Positions 53,782 to 62,983 are shown, counted from the first letter of the stretch. The stretch: DNA of 64,000 nt from Holophagae bacterium (GCA_029263455.1 JAJCXM010000008.1:496001-560000); one strand, 5' to 3'. The notes: generated by a model not told the origin, from the letters alone. Made by a program: numbers and translations.

Positions 53782-55097
53782 GTGAACACAAAACACTGAC
53801 CTCAGAAGAAGTCCGCCAAAAACACAAGCAATACCTCTTTCCCTCAGTTAAGAATTACTACAAAGAGTCTGCGGTGATTACGGATGCTAAGGGTTGCCGA
53901 GTCAGAGACTTAGACGGCAACGAATATCTGGACTTTTTTGGTGGTATCCTTACCATTTCAGTAGGCCACGGTCAGGAAGATGTGAATGAAGCGGTCATTG
54001 CTCAGGTTAAGCGGCTCAATCACATCACCACGCTTTACCCGTCATTACCGATGGTGGAATTAGCGGAGCGCTTGTCTAACATCACACCAGGTCAGCTTCA
54101 AAAGTGTTTTTTTACGGCATCTGGGACAGAGGCCGATGAAACGGCCGTGATGATTGCGCAAACTTATACTGGCAACAGCGAAATTATTGCCTTGCGGCAC
54201 GGTTACTCTGGACGCTCGTTGCTCTGCCAAAGTCTCACGGCGCACAGTTCTTGGAGATCCGTTTCCACTCAGGTGGCTGCGGTGAAGCACGCATTATCGC
54301 CCTATTGCTATCGCTGTCCTTTAAAACTGAGCTATCCCTCGTGTGGCGTTGCCTGTGCTCAGGACATTGAAGAGTTAATTGTGACAACAACAACCGGGCA
54401 GGTGGCAGGTATGCTTGCCGAACCGATCCAAGGTGTGGGTGGATTTATTACGCCACCTAAAGAGTATTTTCAGATTGCGGCAGAAATCGTGCGTAAGTAT
54501 GGCGGGATCTTTATTTCCGATGAAGTTCAAACCGGGTTTGGACGGACAGGGACCATGTGGGGCATCGAACAATACGGTGTTGAGCCCGACGTTATGACGA
54601 TGGCGAAAGGGATCGCTAACGGTTATCCGTTAGGGGCGGTCGTTGCCACATCCGCAGTGGCTGATTCACTGACAAAAAATACATTATCGACCTTTGGTGG
54701 CAATCCAATTAGTTCAGCGGCTGCTTGTGCAACCTTGGACGTGATTGAACGCGACGAGTTGGTCAAGAACGCAGGCGAGGTGGGCCAGCATTTCCGCAAC
54801 GGGTTGGAAGCCATACAAAAGAAATACCCCAAGTTAATCGGAGACGTACGCGGCATGGGCCTCATGCAAGGGCTCGAGTTGGTGGTAGACGAATCCATCA
54901 AAGATAGAACGCCGAACGTGCAGGCTGCGGTTGATTTGATGGAAGCGACACGTGATCGAGGTTTACTGATTGGTCGCGGCGGTTTGTACTCGAATGTTCT
55001 GCGACTCGCGCCCGCACTTAACATCACGCGCAGTGAAATCGATGAAGGCCTGGCCCTACTCGACGAATCCTTTACTGCAATAACACAAAGGGGTTAA
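53778..55097 (+). CDS. Class III aminotransferase (beta-alanine/alanine-glyoxylate type)
   Basis: 439 residues with ATG overlapping the previous stop. PLP enzyme of the AGXT2/GabT group: 'FTASGTEADETAVMIAQ' binds the phosphate, 'FISDEVQTGFGRTG' contains the Asp that pairs with the pyridine nitrogen, and Lys277 (TMAKGIANGYPLGAV) forms the Schiff base. In this cluster it should convert beta-alanine or beta-aminoisobutyrate to the corresponding semialdehyde, with pyruvate, glyoxylate or 2-oxoglutarate as acceptor; which one cannot be read from the sequence. A cysteine-rich insertion 'YCYRCPLKLSYPSCGVAC' (about residues 177-194) could bind metal or form disulphides. Confidence 0.92.
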   Translation: MSEHKTLTSEEVRQKHKQYLFPSVKNYYKESAVITDAKGCRVRDLDGNEYLDFFGGILTISVGHGQEDVNEAVIAQVKRLNHITTLYPSLPMVELAERLSNITPGQLQKCFFTASGTEADETAVMIAQTYTGNSEIIALRHGYSGRSLLCQSLTAHSSWRSVSTQVAAVKHALSPYCYRCPLKLSYPSCGVACAQDIEELIVTTTTGQVAGMLAEPIQGVGGFITPPKEYFQIAAEIVRKYGGIFISDEVQTGFGRTGTMWGIEQYGVEPDVMTMAKGIANGYPLGAVVATSAVADSLTKNTLSTFGGNPISSAAACATLDVIERDELVKNAGEVGQHFRNGLEAIQKKYPKLIGDVRGMGLMQGLELVVDESIKDRTPNVQAAVDLMEATRDRGLLIGRGGLYSNVLRLAPALNITRSEIDEGLALLDESFTAITQRG

Positions 55098-55100
55098 TAC

Positions 55101-56402
55101 ATGTCTTGGTCCCCTCTTCCCACTGATCGTCTCGAACAAGGATTTAAAGATAAACGTCCTTTATATACTCGCGCAGAGGCCTTGGTTGAAGCCAATCGTT
55201 GCCTCTATTGCCATGACGCACCATGCATTAAGGCGTGTGCAACCGGCATTGATATTCCTCATTTCATCAAGCAGATCGCGCACGATAATTTGCCGGGCGC
55301 GGCCAAGACCATATTGAGTGTCAATATGTTAGGTGCCTCTTGTGCGCAGGTGTGTCCGGTCGAAGTGATGTGCGTGGGTGATTGTGTCTTTAACGACCTG
55401 AATGAAACGCCCATAAATATCGGAAGACTACAGCGATATGCCACCACAGAGGGGCTCAAGTACGAAAATACTAGTGGGCGACGTTTGTTTACCGCCAAAC
55501 CTGCAAACGGGAAAAAAGTGGCGCTTATTGGCGCCGGTCCAGCCTCGCTTGCTTGCGCTGCATATCTTGCGCTAGCGGGCGTCAAAGCTAGCATTTTCGA
55601 ACGCGACCCGTTGCCAGGCGGCTTAAACACAACCGGTGTGGCACCTTACAAACTCAAAGCTGACGAGTCGTTGGACGAGGTGCAGTGGATTCTTGATCAC
55701 GGGGTCGAGCTTCACGGTGGGAAGGCATTAGGTCGCGACTTCAATATGTCTGACTTGCTGGATGAATATGACGCCGTATTTTTGGGCCTTGGATTGGGTG
55801 CCGACCATCATCTGGGTATTCCTGGCGAGCAAACACCAGGCGTTTGGGGTGCAACCGCTTTGATCAGGGCAATCAAGAATGAAGCAGGTTTCAAGGTTCC
55901 AGCCGAAATCAAGCAGGTGGCCATTGTGGGGGCCGGCAATACGGCGATTGACATCGCGCATGAACTCGCCGAGATAACCTCCGCCCAAATCTCGATGGTC
56001 TATCGCCGAAGTGAATCGGATATGAGCGGGTATGCGCATGAAATGGCTCATGCACGTCAGGTTGATGTTCGTTTGGTCGAAAATGCGCGCCCACTTGCGA
56101 TCGAAGTGTCTGCCGGAAAAGTTACTGGTTTACGAGTGGCTCTTAGGAGTGGTGAGGAAGTTCTGCCATGTCAATGGGTGGTACAGGCTATAGGCCAGGA
56201 GCGAATTGCGACACAGCTAGATTTGAGTGTGGATTTGGATGAGAAGGGACGTGTCAAAGTCAATGAGTTTGGATTGACGTCACACGATCGTATTTACGCA
56301 GGCGGCGATTGCATCAATGGCGGCAAAGAAGTGGTCAACGCGGCGGCGGACGGCCGAGAGTCGGCCTTTGCTATGCTCAAATCATGGGGTCTTGAAGCCT
56401 AA
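55101..56402 (+). CDS. preT: NAD(P)H-dependent dihydropyrimidine dehydrogenase, subunit PreT
   Basis: 433 residues. N-terminal Fe-S-binding region 'CLYCHDAPCIKACATGIDIP' and 'CAQVCPVEVMCVGDC', then an FAD-binding site 'IGAGPASLACAAYLA', an NAD(P)H-binding site 'VGAGNTAIDIAHELAE', and a C-terminal FAD motif 'DRIYAGGDCINGGKEVVNAAADGR'. This is the glutamate-synthase-small-subunit-like electron-input half of bacterial dihydropyrimidine dehydrogenase. It passes electrons from NAD(P)H to PreA. It starts three bases after the aminotransferase stop and precedes preA by 16 bp. Confidence 0.96.
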   Translation: MSWSPLPTDRLEQGFKDKRPLYTRAEALVEANRCLYCHDAPCIKACATGIDIPHFIKQIAHDNLPGAAKTILSVNMLGASCAQVCPVEVMCVGDCVFNDLNETPINIGRLQRYATTEGLKYENTSGRRLFTAKPANGKKVALIGAGPASLACAAYLALAGVKASIFERDPLPGGLNTTGVAPYKLKADESLDEVQWILDHGVELHGGKALGRDFNMSDLLDEYDAVFLGLGLGADHHLGIPGEQTPGVWGATALIRAIKNEAGFKVPAEIKQVAIVGAGNTAIDIAHELAEITSAQISMVYRRSESDMSGYAHEMAHARQVDVRLVENARPLAIEVSAGKVTGLRVALRSGEEVLPCQWVVQAIGQERIATQLDLSVDLDEKGRVKVNEFGLTSHDRIYAGGDCINGGKEVVNAAADGRESAFAMLKSWGLEA

Positions 56403-56418
56403 AGGATAGGGAGTTTAT

Positions 56419-57756
56419 ATGGCTGACTTAAGCGTTAATATGTGTGGGATCCAGAGTCCAAATCCTTTTTGGTTAGCCTCTGCTCCACCTGCGAATACAG
56501 GGGAACAAATTATGCGCGCCTTCGATGCTGGCTGGGGCGGCGCCGTGTGGAAAACACTTGGGACCCCCATCGTAAACGTATCTTCTCGTTTTGGTTCTAT
56601 TGATTATGACGGTGCAAAAGTTGTGGGTTTCAATAACATCGAACTGATCACCGATCGGCCATTGGATGTCAATTTTAAGGAGATCGCTGAAGTTAAGAAA
56701 CGCTACCCAAAGCATGCTGTGATTGTTTCCTTGATGGTAGAGACAAAAGAGGAATGGCGCGACATTATTAAGCGATCCGAGGACGCAGGCGCTGATGGTC
56801 TCGAGCTTAATTTCGGTTGTCCCCATGGCATGTGCGAACGTGGAATGGGGAGTTCTGTAGGCCAAGAGCCCGCTGTTCTAGAACGCATCACTTCTTGGGT
56901 GATGGAATACGCAAACATACCTGTTTTGGTGAAATTGACCCCAAATATTGGTGATATTTTGGATCCGGGCCGTGCTGCTGTGCGCGGCGGCGCATCAGGG
57001 CTTTCGCTGATAAATACGATTAAGTCGGTCATGGGCGTTGATCTGGATCGCATGGTACCGCTACCACGTGTGGGAGATGCTTCGACAAATGGCGGATATT
57101 GTGGTCCGGCTGTCAAACCGATCGCCATGCATATGGTGGCGGCTCTGGCGCGTGACAAAGAGGTGGGCATTCCCATATCAGGCATCGGAGGCATTTCAAA
57201 CTGGCGTGATGCGGCAGAGTTTATCGCTTTGGGGTCCACAACGGTGCAAGTCTGTACAGCAGTGATGCATCATGGATATCGAATTGTGGAAGATATGATT
57301 GACGGACTGAGCCAGTTCCTTGATGAAAAAGGGATGACTTCTGTCGAGCAATTGATTGGCCATGCAATTCCCAACTACAAGGAGTGGGGACAGCTTGATC
57401 TAAATTATCGGGTGATTGCGGAAATCAATCCCGAAACATGTATCGGTTGCCAATTATGCTATGTGGCATGTCAGGACGGTGCTCATCAATGCATCCATTT
57501 GGCATCGACTGACTGCGATGCTTATCACGGCGTACATGATCATGCTCAGAGCGTACGTACAAAATGGCCTTCGGTTAGACATGATGAATTACATGATGGC
57601 AAACCACGGGTTCCTTGGGTCGATATCGATGAATGTGTAGGGTGTAATCTCTGTGAGTTGGTGTGTCCCGTTCCGGGTTGTATCACCATGAAAGAGATCG
57701 CGAATCCTGCTGGTCCTGAAAGTTGGAACGACCGTGTCGCCAAAGGACTGGCTTAA
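56419..57756 (+). CDS. preA: NAD-dependent dihydropyrimidine dehydrogenase, subunit PreA
   Basis: 445 residues; GGGAG six bases before the ATG. The first 320 residues are a dihydroorotate-dehydrogenase-like FMN barrel ('NPFWLASAPPANTGEQIMRAFDAGWGGAVWKT', 'LELNFGCPHGMCERGMGSSVGQEP', 'PVLVKLTPNIGDI'). The C-terminus carries two ferredoxin [4Fe-4S] motifs, 'CIGCQLCYVACQDGAHQC' and 'CVGCNLCELVCPVPGC'. With PreT it reduces uracil or thymine to the dihydro form. The position matching the catalytic cysteine of mammalian DPD (LACGQ) reads SSVGQ here; I believe bacterial PreA proteins often differ there. Last gene of the cluster. Confidence 0.96.
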   Translation: MADLSVNMCGIQSPNPFWLASAPPANTGEQIMRAFDAGWGGAVWKTLGTPIVNVSSRFGSIDYDGAKVVGFNNIELITDRPLDVNFKEIAEVKKRYPKHAVIVSLMVETKEEWRDIIKRSEDAGADGLELNFGCPHGMCERGMGSSVGQEPAVLERITSWVMEYANIPVLVKLTPNIGDILDPGRAAVRGGASGLSLINTIKSVMGVDLDRMVPLPRVGDASTNGGYCGPAVKPIAMHMVAALARDKEVGIPISGIGGISNWRDAAEFIALGSTTVQVCTAVMHHGYRIVEDMIDGLSQFLDEKGMTSVEQLIGHAIPNYKEWGQLDLNYRVIAEINPETCIGCQLCYVACQDGAHQCIHLASTDCDAYHGVHDHAQSVRTKWPSVRHDELHDGKPRVPWVDIDECVGCNLCELVCPVPGCITMKEIANPAGPESWNDRVAKGLA

Positions 57757-57759
57757 AGG

Positions 57760-58329
57760 CTAAGTCTGTAGTCGCCTAGGCAAATGGAACATGGGGGTCT
57801 GAGATTCGCGAGGCGTCTTGCCGCGGTAACACAAATGCGCTGTCCCCTGTCTTATATCGATGCTCAGGTCATCGTTCGGTTTATCAGGTTCAACATGCAG
57901 CCAGGCTCCGCGCATAGGCTCGCGAAACATGAATTGTCCATCGATAGTTTGTTCTGAAATGGTCAGGGAAAATAGATATTCGGATGGAACGATGGAACGA
58001 AAGTCGGGTTGCAAATAGTTTATTTCGAACGGCGCTCGATACTCCAATCTCATTTCCAAATTGAATTGCTTGCGGGCTCGAAAGTCGGCATGGATGAAAA
58101 GGCCGTCCCACTGAGCGGGCACCACAGCTCCGTTTTCCCCTTTGAGACTTAGCTTGGCTTGTACCAATTCGCCCAATGGAGCTACTTCAAATGGCAATGA
58201 AGGTGCTGACCAGGAAAATCCACGAAAGGCCAAGAACTTAATGGCTGACGTGACGAGGTCGATTGATGTATGGGCAGATTCACAAATGATCACCGAAACT
58301 CCTGCCCTGAGAATTTTCAGCGCCATCAT
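57760..58329 (-). CDS. Hypothetical protein, 189 aa (PilZ-like possible)
   Basis: Convergent with preA, three bases between stops. The N-terminus has two short helices ('ISVIICESAHTSIDLVTSAIKFLAFRG'), then beta strands ('LGELVQAKLSLKGENGAVVPAQWDGLFIHADFRARKQFNLEMRLEYRAP'), a 'PSEYLFSLTISE' segment and a proline-rich end. The strand-rich middle resembles a PilZ-type barrel, and the next gene is a diguanylate cyclase, but no RxxxR...DxSxxG motif is visible, so I do not assign it. The ribosome site is weak. Real gene likely; function unknown. Confidence 0.5.
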   Translation of the reverse strand: MMALKILRAGVSVIICESAHTSIDLVTSAIKFLAFRGFSWSAPSLPFEVAPLGELVQAKLSLKGENGAVVPAQWDGLFIHADFRARKQFNLEMRLEYRAPFEINYLQPDFRSIVPSEYLFSLTISEQTIDGQFMFREPMRGAWLHVEPDKPNDDLSIDIRQGTAHLCYRGKTPRESQTPMFHLPRRLQT

Positions 58330-58616
58330 AACACCAACTCGCTGGCTTGTTTGATGAGAATGAAAACAGGTGACTAAATGTAGGCTAAAGACCGCAATTT
58401 ATGTCTATCCAATTTTCGAATGTGAATCCATATGGTGGCGTCTGGAAGATACCTTCGTTCGGCCAGGCAACTCCATTTACGAGAACAGGCACGGGTTCCG
58501 GCCCAATGTGTTTATCGCTGGTCTGATAAATTGAGTTCTTTAGCGTTCTAGTAAGTTTATTGTAGACTATGTAAAAAGTGGGATAGGCGAATGCACGCCA
58601 TAGACAGGTGAATCAA

Positions 58617-59615
58617 ATGCTTGCAGGGGAACGAGCTAGGCGACGAGCTGTGATGCGCAATATGAGTCTTGCGGCTGGATTTGTACTTGTGCCATTCACA
58701 TTGGTTAACCTCCAAAACGATTTTAGAATGGGCATGGCCAATGTTCTGATAGTGGTCGGCTTCTTCATTATTGGATTAATGTTAACTCGCGGTAAGCCGC
58801 TTCCGTTTGATGGTGCGGAAATTCTTGTTCTGGCAGCGTGTGTAACGGCCATGTCGATTATCCGGCAACACCAAATTGGTGTTTACTGGTCCTTTGTTCT
58901 CATTCCTGCCATCCATTTCGCGTTGCCAAGAAAGACGGCCACGCCCGCTAATATTATTTACATCATCGTTATTTCAGGGCTATCTGCTCAAGCGGTGGGC
59001 GTGAGTGACGCTATAAGAATCTTTTGTGCATTAGGTTTGTCGTCCTGGATTTCGGGCTTTTTTGCCGCCAAAGTTGAAAAACACCAGAATATGCTGTCGG
59101 CTCTCGCAATCATCGACCCGTTGACCGAAACCTACAATCGCCGACACTTGGAACAGATGATGGATGATGCCGCCCAGCAACATACACGTTATGGCGTTCC
59201 ATTCTCAGTGATCGTTTATGATCTTGACCATTTCAAGAAAGTGAACGATGAATTGGGCCATGAAACAGGGGATTTGGCGTTACAAGAACTCTGCCGCATC
59301 GTTTGTGCACGTGTCAGGAAAACGGATGTTGTTTTTCGCTACGGCGGTGAGGAATTTGTCATTTTGCTGCGTCACACAAAGGCCGACAAAGCTTTAGAAG
59401 TCGCTAAAGACTTGATTGAGATTATTTCCAAGTCCGAGATAATCCCGAACCGGAAACTCACGATGAGCTGTGGTGTCAGCGAATATCGAGCGAAAGAAGC
59501 ATCAAATGACCTGATACGTCGAGCAGATGAGGCTCTGTACGAGGCCAAGAGGTTGGGTCGAAACCGCGCCCATTTAGCGGCCCGGGACCGACGCTCCACA
59601 TCAGTCACATCGTGA
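58617..59615 (+). CDS. Membrane-bound diguanylate cyclase (GGDEF)
   Basis: 332 residues from ATG 58617, with AGGTGA five bases upstream; GTG 58608 overlaps that site. Six or so membrane helices occupy residues about 15-160, forming an uncharacterised sensor module. The GGDEF domain starts at 'IDPLTETYNRRHLEQMM'; the active site is GGEEF at residues 243-247, and an inhibitory I-site RKTD at 234-237 is five residues ahead of it. 'YDLDHFKKVNDELGHETGD' holds the Mg/GTP residues. It should make cyclic di-GMP from two GTP and be product-inhibited. No EAL domain or riboswitch is seen nearby. Confidence 0.95.
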   Translation: MLAGERARRRAVMRNMSLAAGFVLVPFTLVNLQNDFRMGMANVLIVVGFFIIGLMLTRGKPLPFDGAEILVLAACVTAMSIIRQHQIGVYWSFVLIPAIHFALPRKTATPANIIYIIVISGLSAQAVGVSDAIRIFCALGLSSWISGFFAAKVEKHQNMLSALAIIDPLTETYNRRHLEQMMDDAAQQHTRYGVPFSVIVYDLDHFKKVNDELGHETGDLALQELCRIVCARVRKTDVVFRYGGEEFVILLRHTKADKALEVAKDLIEIISKSEIIPNRKLTMSCGVSEYRAKEASNDLIRRADEALYEAKRLGRNRAHLAARDRRSTSVTS

Positions 59616-59617
59616 GC

Positions 59618-62600
59618 CTACGGGAATAGGTTGCCCTCCACAGAGCACTCTCGACATGGGTCGAATCCTGGCGTTAACCTGCTGTGCATGATTTCCATAG
59701 TCGAACCGTTCCAAGTCGCCGTGACGACAACCGGGTCACTTATAGAAACGAATGAGTCGGTGTAAAGGATGTTGACCGCGGTGGTGTTAATCGTCTGGCC
59801 GTCACGTCCTGCGCGCAAGTTAAAGCGATAGTCGTTAATAAACCCGCCGTTTAGATCTGTGTCATTAAGATAGGTGCAGCGACATCCACCTGGTTCTAGC
59901 TGATTCACTTCATCAATGAATTCTTCTCCAGGTTTTAGGATATGTATGATTTCTGGTGTGTCGTTCTGGAATCTGAGAATTAAGGGCCTGAACTTTACAT
60001 CGATGTAGACATTTCTTAAGTTGGTGTAGGGATTCAAGTAGGTCGCATTTGAAATGCTGGGGACTATCAACTGGTCGTTTTCCTGAAATCTCCGGATGTG
60101 AGATACCATCGCGAAACTCTCTGTAGTTACTCTGTACTTCAGTTTTTCACCGGAAAGTACGTAGTTGCGATTGACCTCAAAAAGGTCCATCAGGGCGTCG
60201 CCTTCAATATTGAGCAATTGGAGAATCGCGACATGAGAGTCCAATGGCTCTGTGCCGACGAATTTAATCAGATGATGGTTAATTGATAGGTCTGGGTATA
60301 GGAATTCATTGAGAATACGGGCGTGATGGAGTTCCGTTGCCTCAGTCAACTGTTCTGGATGGAATGCAACCGTCTCCTTGCTATCCAACAATTCACGTGC
60401 GGTTAAGTCATAGATGTCGCCACGCATATTGCTGAGAGCGTAGTCTAACCACCAGTCGCCTTCCTCTTCTGAATCGGGGACTTGATCAATGAAAGCGTCG
60501 AGATGGTTTCGGCGTAAAGAAATGTCGGTATAGATCGTAACTAAACTTTCGTTGGGATCTTCGAATAAATGATCCATCGCGTATTTGAAGAGACTGGCCA
60601 TGCCTTGGCCATGAGGACCTGCGTTGCCTTCGCCCAGACTGCCCGTTTCGGCTCCGAAGTTGGGCGCTTGGGCGTGTAAGACCAACGCATCGCTACGATG
60701 ATTTTCTGGATTCTCTGAATATAGACCCTCAGCCCAATTAGCCGTAGCTTGGTTGAACCAGTGGTGGTCAGGTGCTTGCGAGCCGCGCACACGGGAGATT
60801 CTGTAATCGTAATACGATTGGACAAGGTGGAAATATTCGTGGAATGCTGCGTTACCTGCAGGAATAAAGTCATCCAGTTTTGTGCGATTCATTTCAATAC
60901 AGTCATACTGATACCCGAACTGGCTTGATGCGAACGAGCCGCCTCTTTCGTGATCCATCAACGTGAGACTAACGTCAATAGGGTAGCGACTGCGAGCCGC
61001 GTATGTGAACCCCAAATCCAGGAAACGATCATAGGCTTCTTCGAAGGATTGTTCCAAGTTAGACAAGGCTTGCTCACTGACTGTTCCCGGTGGATAAAGG
61101 AATCGAAAATGTCCGGCTGACGTTGTGTGAATGGACTGGTCTCGGCCGCTAATGACAACGATGTTGTTTATATTCGGTGTTGTTTGACCCTGTCCATTTG
61201 AGACAGAAGCGAATATTGATGTGCGTACTTTCCCGCCGCCGTAAACACCATTCAATGGCAAAAGGTGTGGCTCTACACGACCGCTGCTAGCGACAAAGGC
61301 TGGTTGTTGGACAAAAACAATCGGTTGCTGACTGGGTGCATCTCCGTCAATCGCAATCGATAGCGATTTGGAGTACTCCAGTGGAAAGCCTTCCACTGTA
61401 AAAGTATCGGTCAAGTTTTGCTTTCTAGGTCCCACCCTTCTCCAAACACGCATCGTTTGATTCGCTGAAAGCGCGTTTCTTGGAATGGTGAGTTCGAATC
61501 CGGAGGTTGACAAAGTCCCGCCATCCGGCCCAATGATTTGCGTCGTTTCAAGCATGGAACCTGGCGGCACAATGGGATCGATGGTCGTGCCATTGCCGAT
61601 TGCTGGTTCCGCTCCCTCATTAAAAACGAAAGCTACGCCAGCTAAAGGTGCGCTTGCTTGGGCAATCATATAAGCGTTGGCGGAGTCACCTATGAGGGTG
61701 TTTGCCACCGCAGCGAATGGACGCATTGGAGAAACAGACTCCAGCGTATGTGTGCCCAATAATGAACCGGTCGCGTCATAGAAAAAGAGCTCTACTTCAA
61801 CGGCGTGTTGACTGGTATTCACAATAACGGGAGCAGAGGTGAGGCCGTTCCTTGTTGGTAGGTAACGCAAAAGGACAGTCGATCCTAAATCGGTTGTCGA
61901 AGTGCGATCGGCCATCATTGGGATCGCACTACCCTGTGCCGGCGAGCGTCCTGACTCGGTGTCAAGATTGTTGGTTACCCACGCGCCTCTCATGGCCCGG
62001 TGGTTACCTTCGACGAGCACGCTGAAGCCAGGCCCATCGCCAAGTGTGCGAAACAATGTAGACGCAAATTCTTCCATGAATCCGAAAGGGGGGATGCTAC
62101 GTTCAACAATGGCACGTTCACCATTGGCTCTAAATGCAGTCATCCTGACCAGCAAGAGACTGTCAGAAACGTTGTTTACAACAAGGATCGACTCGAACTG
62201 AGCGTTATTGGAAATCCACGGCATGAGCAAATCTTTATAGGGAACATGGGTATCCAAACCCACGGCGCTGCCAATGGCTGGCTCTGCTTGTTGATTGAAA
62301 ACAAACGCTGAACCCACCAAGGGTTCGTTGGACTCCGCTGTCATCATCACATTTTCGGCGTTTTCAAGTAGATTGTTTGCGACGGCGGCGAAGGGGCGGA
62401 AGGGAAGCGTTTGCGTCAGCGTCTTACTGGTAATTTCTACACCGGCATGATTGTAAAACCTCAAGAGAATGTCGGCTGCTTGGTTACCGATGTTTACGAT
62501 CACCGGTGCAGATGTCAAACCTTCGGTTGTTGGTAGATATGAAAACAATAATTTCCTGCCGCTATACCTTTTGTTTCGAGTCATATCGTCAGGTTTAAGC

Positions 62601-62983
62601 TTGATGGCCGTCCCTTGTGACGGTGACCGCCCACTGGCAGCTTCCAAATTGTTGGTTACCCATCCACCCGTGAGCGTGGAGCTAAGCGACTTGGCTACGA
62701 TGCAAAAGCCAGAACCGTCACCCAAGTCTGGGAACATCTCGCCAGCCTCTTCTTCAAAGAGTGCAAAAGCTGGTACTTGTCGCACTACCTTACTTGAGGT
62801 GTGTGGCAGCGGAGATCCAGTTGCTCGAAAGGCTTGAAACTCGACCTCGGCTGCTTCAACGCCAAAATTATTAATGGTGACAATCGACTCGAATTGCGTG
62901 TTTTTAGACACCCAGGGAAATACAAGCGTTGTCTCTTGAATCCAAATACAGGGCGCTAACAACGCCAACAGGGCTGTGCACAA
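59618..62983 (-). CDS. Large secreted protein: two N-terminal modules plus HEYFH metallopeptidase-like domain
   Basis: 1121 residues. TTG 62983 is preferred: GGAGG lies eight bases upstream and the signal peptide MCTALLALLAPCIW follows directly. Residues about 17-255 and 256-493 are two copies of one module ('FPWVSKNTQFESIV' / 'MPWISNNAQFESIL', 'GLTSAPVIVN' in both, 'PFAAVANNLL' / 'PFAAVANTLI', 'AFVFNQQAEPAIGS' / 'AFVFNEGAEPAIGN'). A third region leads to a zinc-peptidase-like site, His715-Glu716-x2-His719 (HEYFHLVQ), with Glu752 in 'NQATANWAEGLY' as possible third ligand, a gluzincin-like layout. The 3' end is two bases from the convergent GGDEF gene. Secreted protease likely; substrate unknown. 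Confidence 0.75.
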   Translation of the reverse strand: MCTALLALLAPCIWIQETTLVFPWVSKNTQFESIVTINNFGVEAAEVEFQAFRATGSPLPHTSSKVVRQVPAFALFEEEAGEMFPDLGDGSGFCIVAKSLSSTLTGGWVTNNLEAASGRSPSQGTAIKLKPDDMTRNKRYSGRKLLFSYLPTTEGLTSAPVIVNIGNQAADILLRFYNHAGVEITSKTLTQTLPFRPFAAVANNLLENAENVMMTAESNEPLVGSAFVFNQQAEPAIGSAVGLDTHVPYKDLLMPWISNNAQFESILVVNNVSDSLLLVRMTAFRANGERAIVERSIPPFGFMEEFASTLFRTLGDGPGFSVLVEGNHRAMRGAWVTNNLDTESGRSPAQGSAIPMMADRTSTTDLGSTVLLRYLPTRNGLTSAPVIVNTSQHAVEVELFFYDATGSLLGTHTLESVSPMRPFAAVANTLIGDSANAYMIAQASAPLAGVAFVFNEGAEPAIGNGTTIDPIVPPGSMLETTQIIGPDGGTLSTSGFELTIPRNALSANQTMRVWRRVGPRKQNLTDTFTVEGFPLEYSKSLSIAIDGDAPSQQPIVFVQQPAFVASSGRVEPHLLPLNGVYGGGKVRTSIFASVSNGQGQTTPNINNIVVISGRDQSIHTTSAGHFRFLYPPGTVSEQALSNLEQSFEEAYDRFLDLGFTYAARSRYPIDVSLTLMDHERGGSFASSQFGYQYDCIEMNRTKLDDFIPAGNAAFHEYFHLVQSYYDYRISRVRGSQAPDHHWFNQATANWAEGLYSENPENHRSDALVLHAQAPNFGAETGSLGEGNAGPHGQGMASLFKYAMDHLFEDPNESLVTIYTDISLRRNHLDAFIDQVPDSEEEGDWWLDYALSNMRGDIYDLTARELLDSKETVAFHPEQLTEATELHHARILNEFLYPDLSINHHLIKFVGTEPLDSHVAILQLLNIEGDALMDLFEVNRNYVLSGEKLKYRVTTESFAMVSHIRRFQENDQLIVPSISNATYLNPYTNLRNVYIDVKFRPLILRFQNDTPEIIHILKPGEEFIDEVNQLEPGGCRCTYLNDTDLNGGFINDYRFNLRAGRDGQTINTTAVNILYTDSFVSISDPVVVTATWNGSTMEIMHSRLTPGFDPCRECSVEGNLFP

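Noticed and set aside
56703-57239. 178-aa minus-strand frame opposite preA
   Set aside because: Shadow of a confident gene; composition mirrors the coding strand and no motif is present.
58330-58616. Cyclic di-GMP riboswitch upstream of the diguanylate cyclase
   Set aside because: I could not find the conserved GEMM-type core or paired helices in this stretch.
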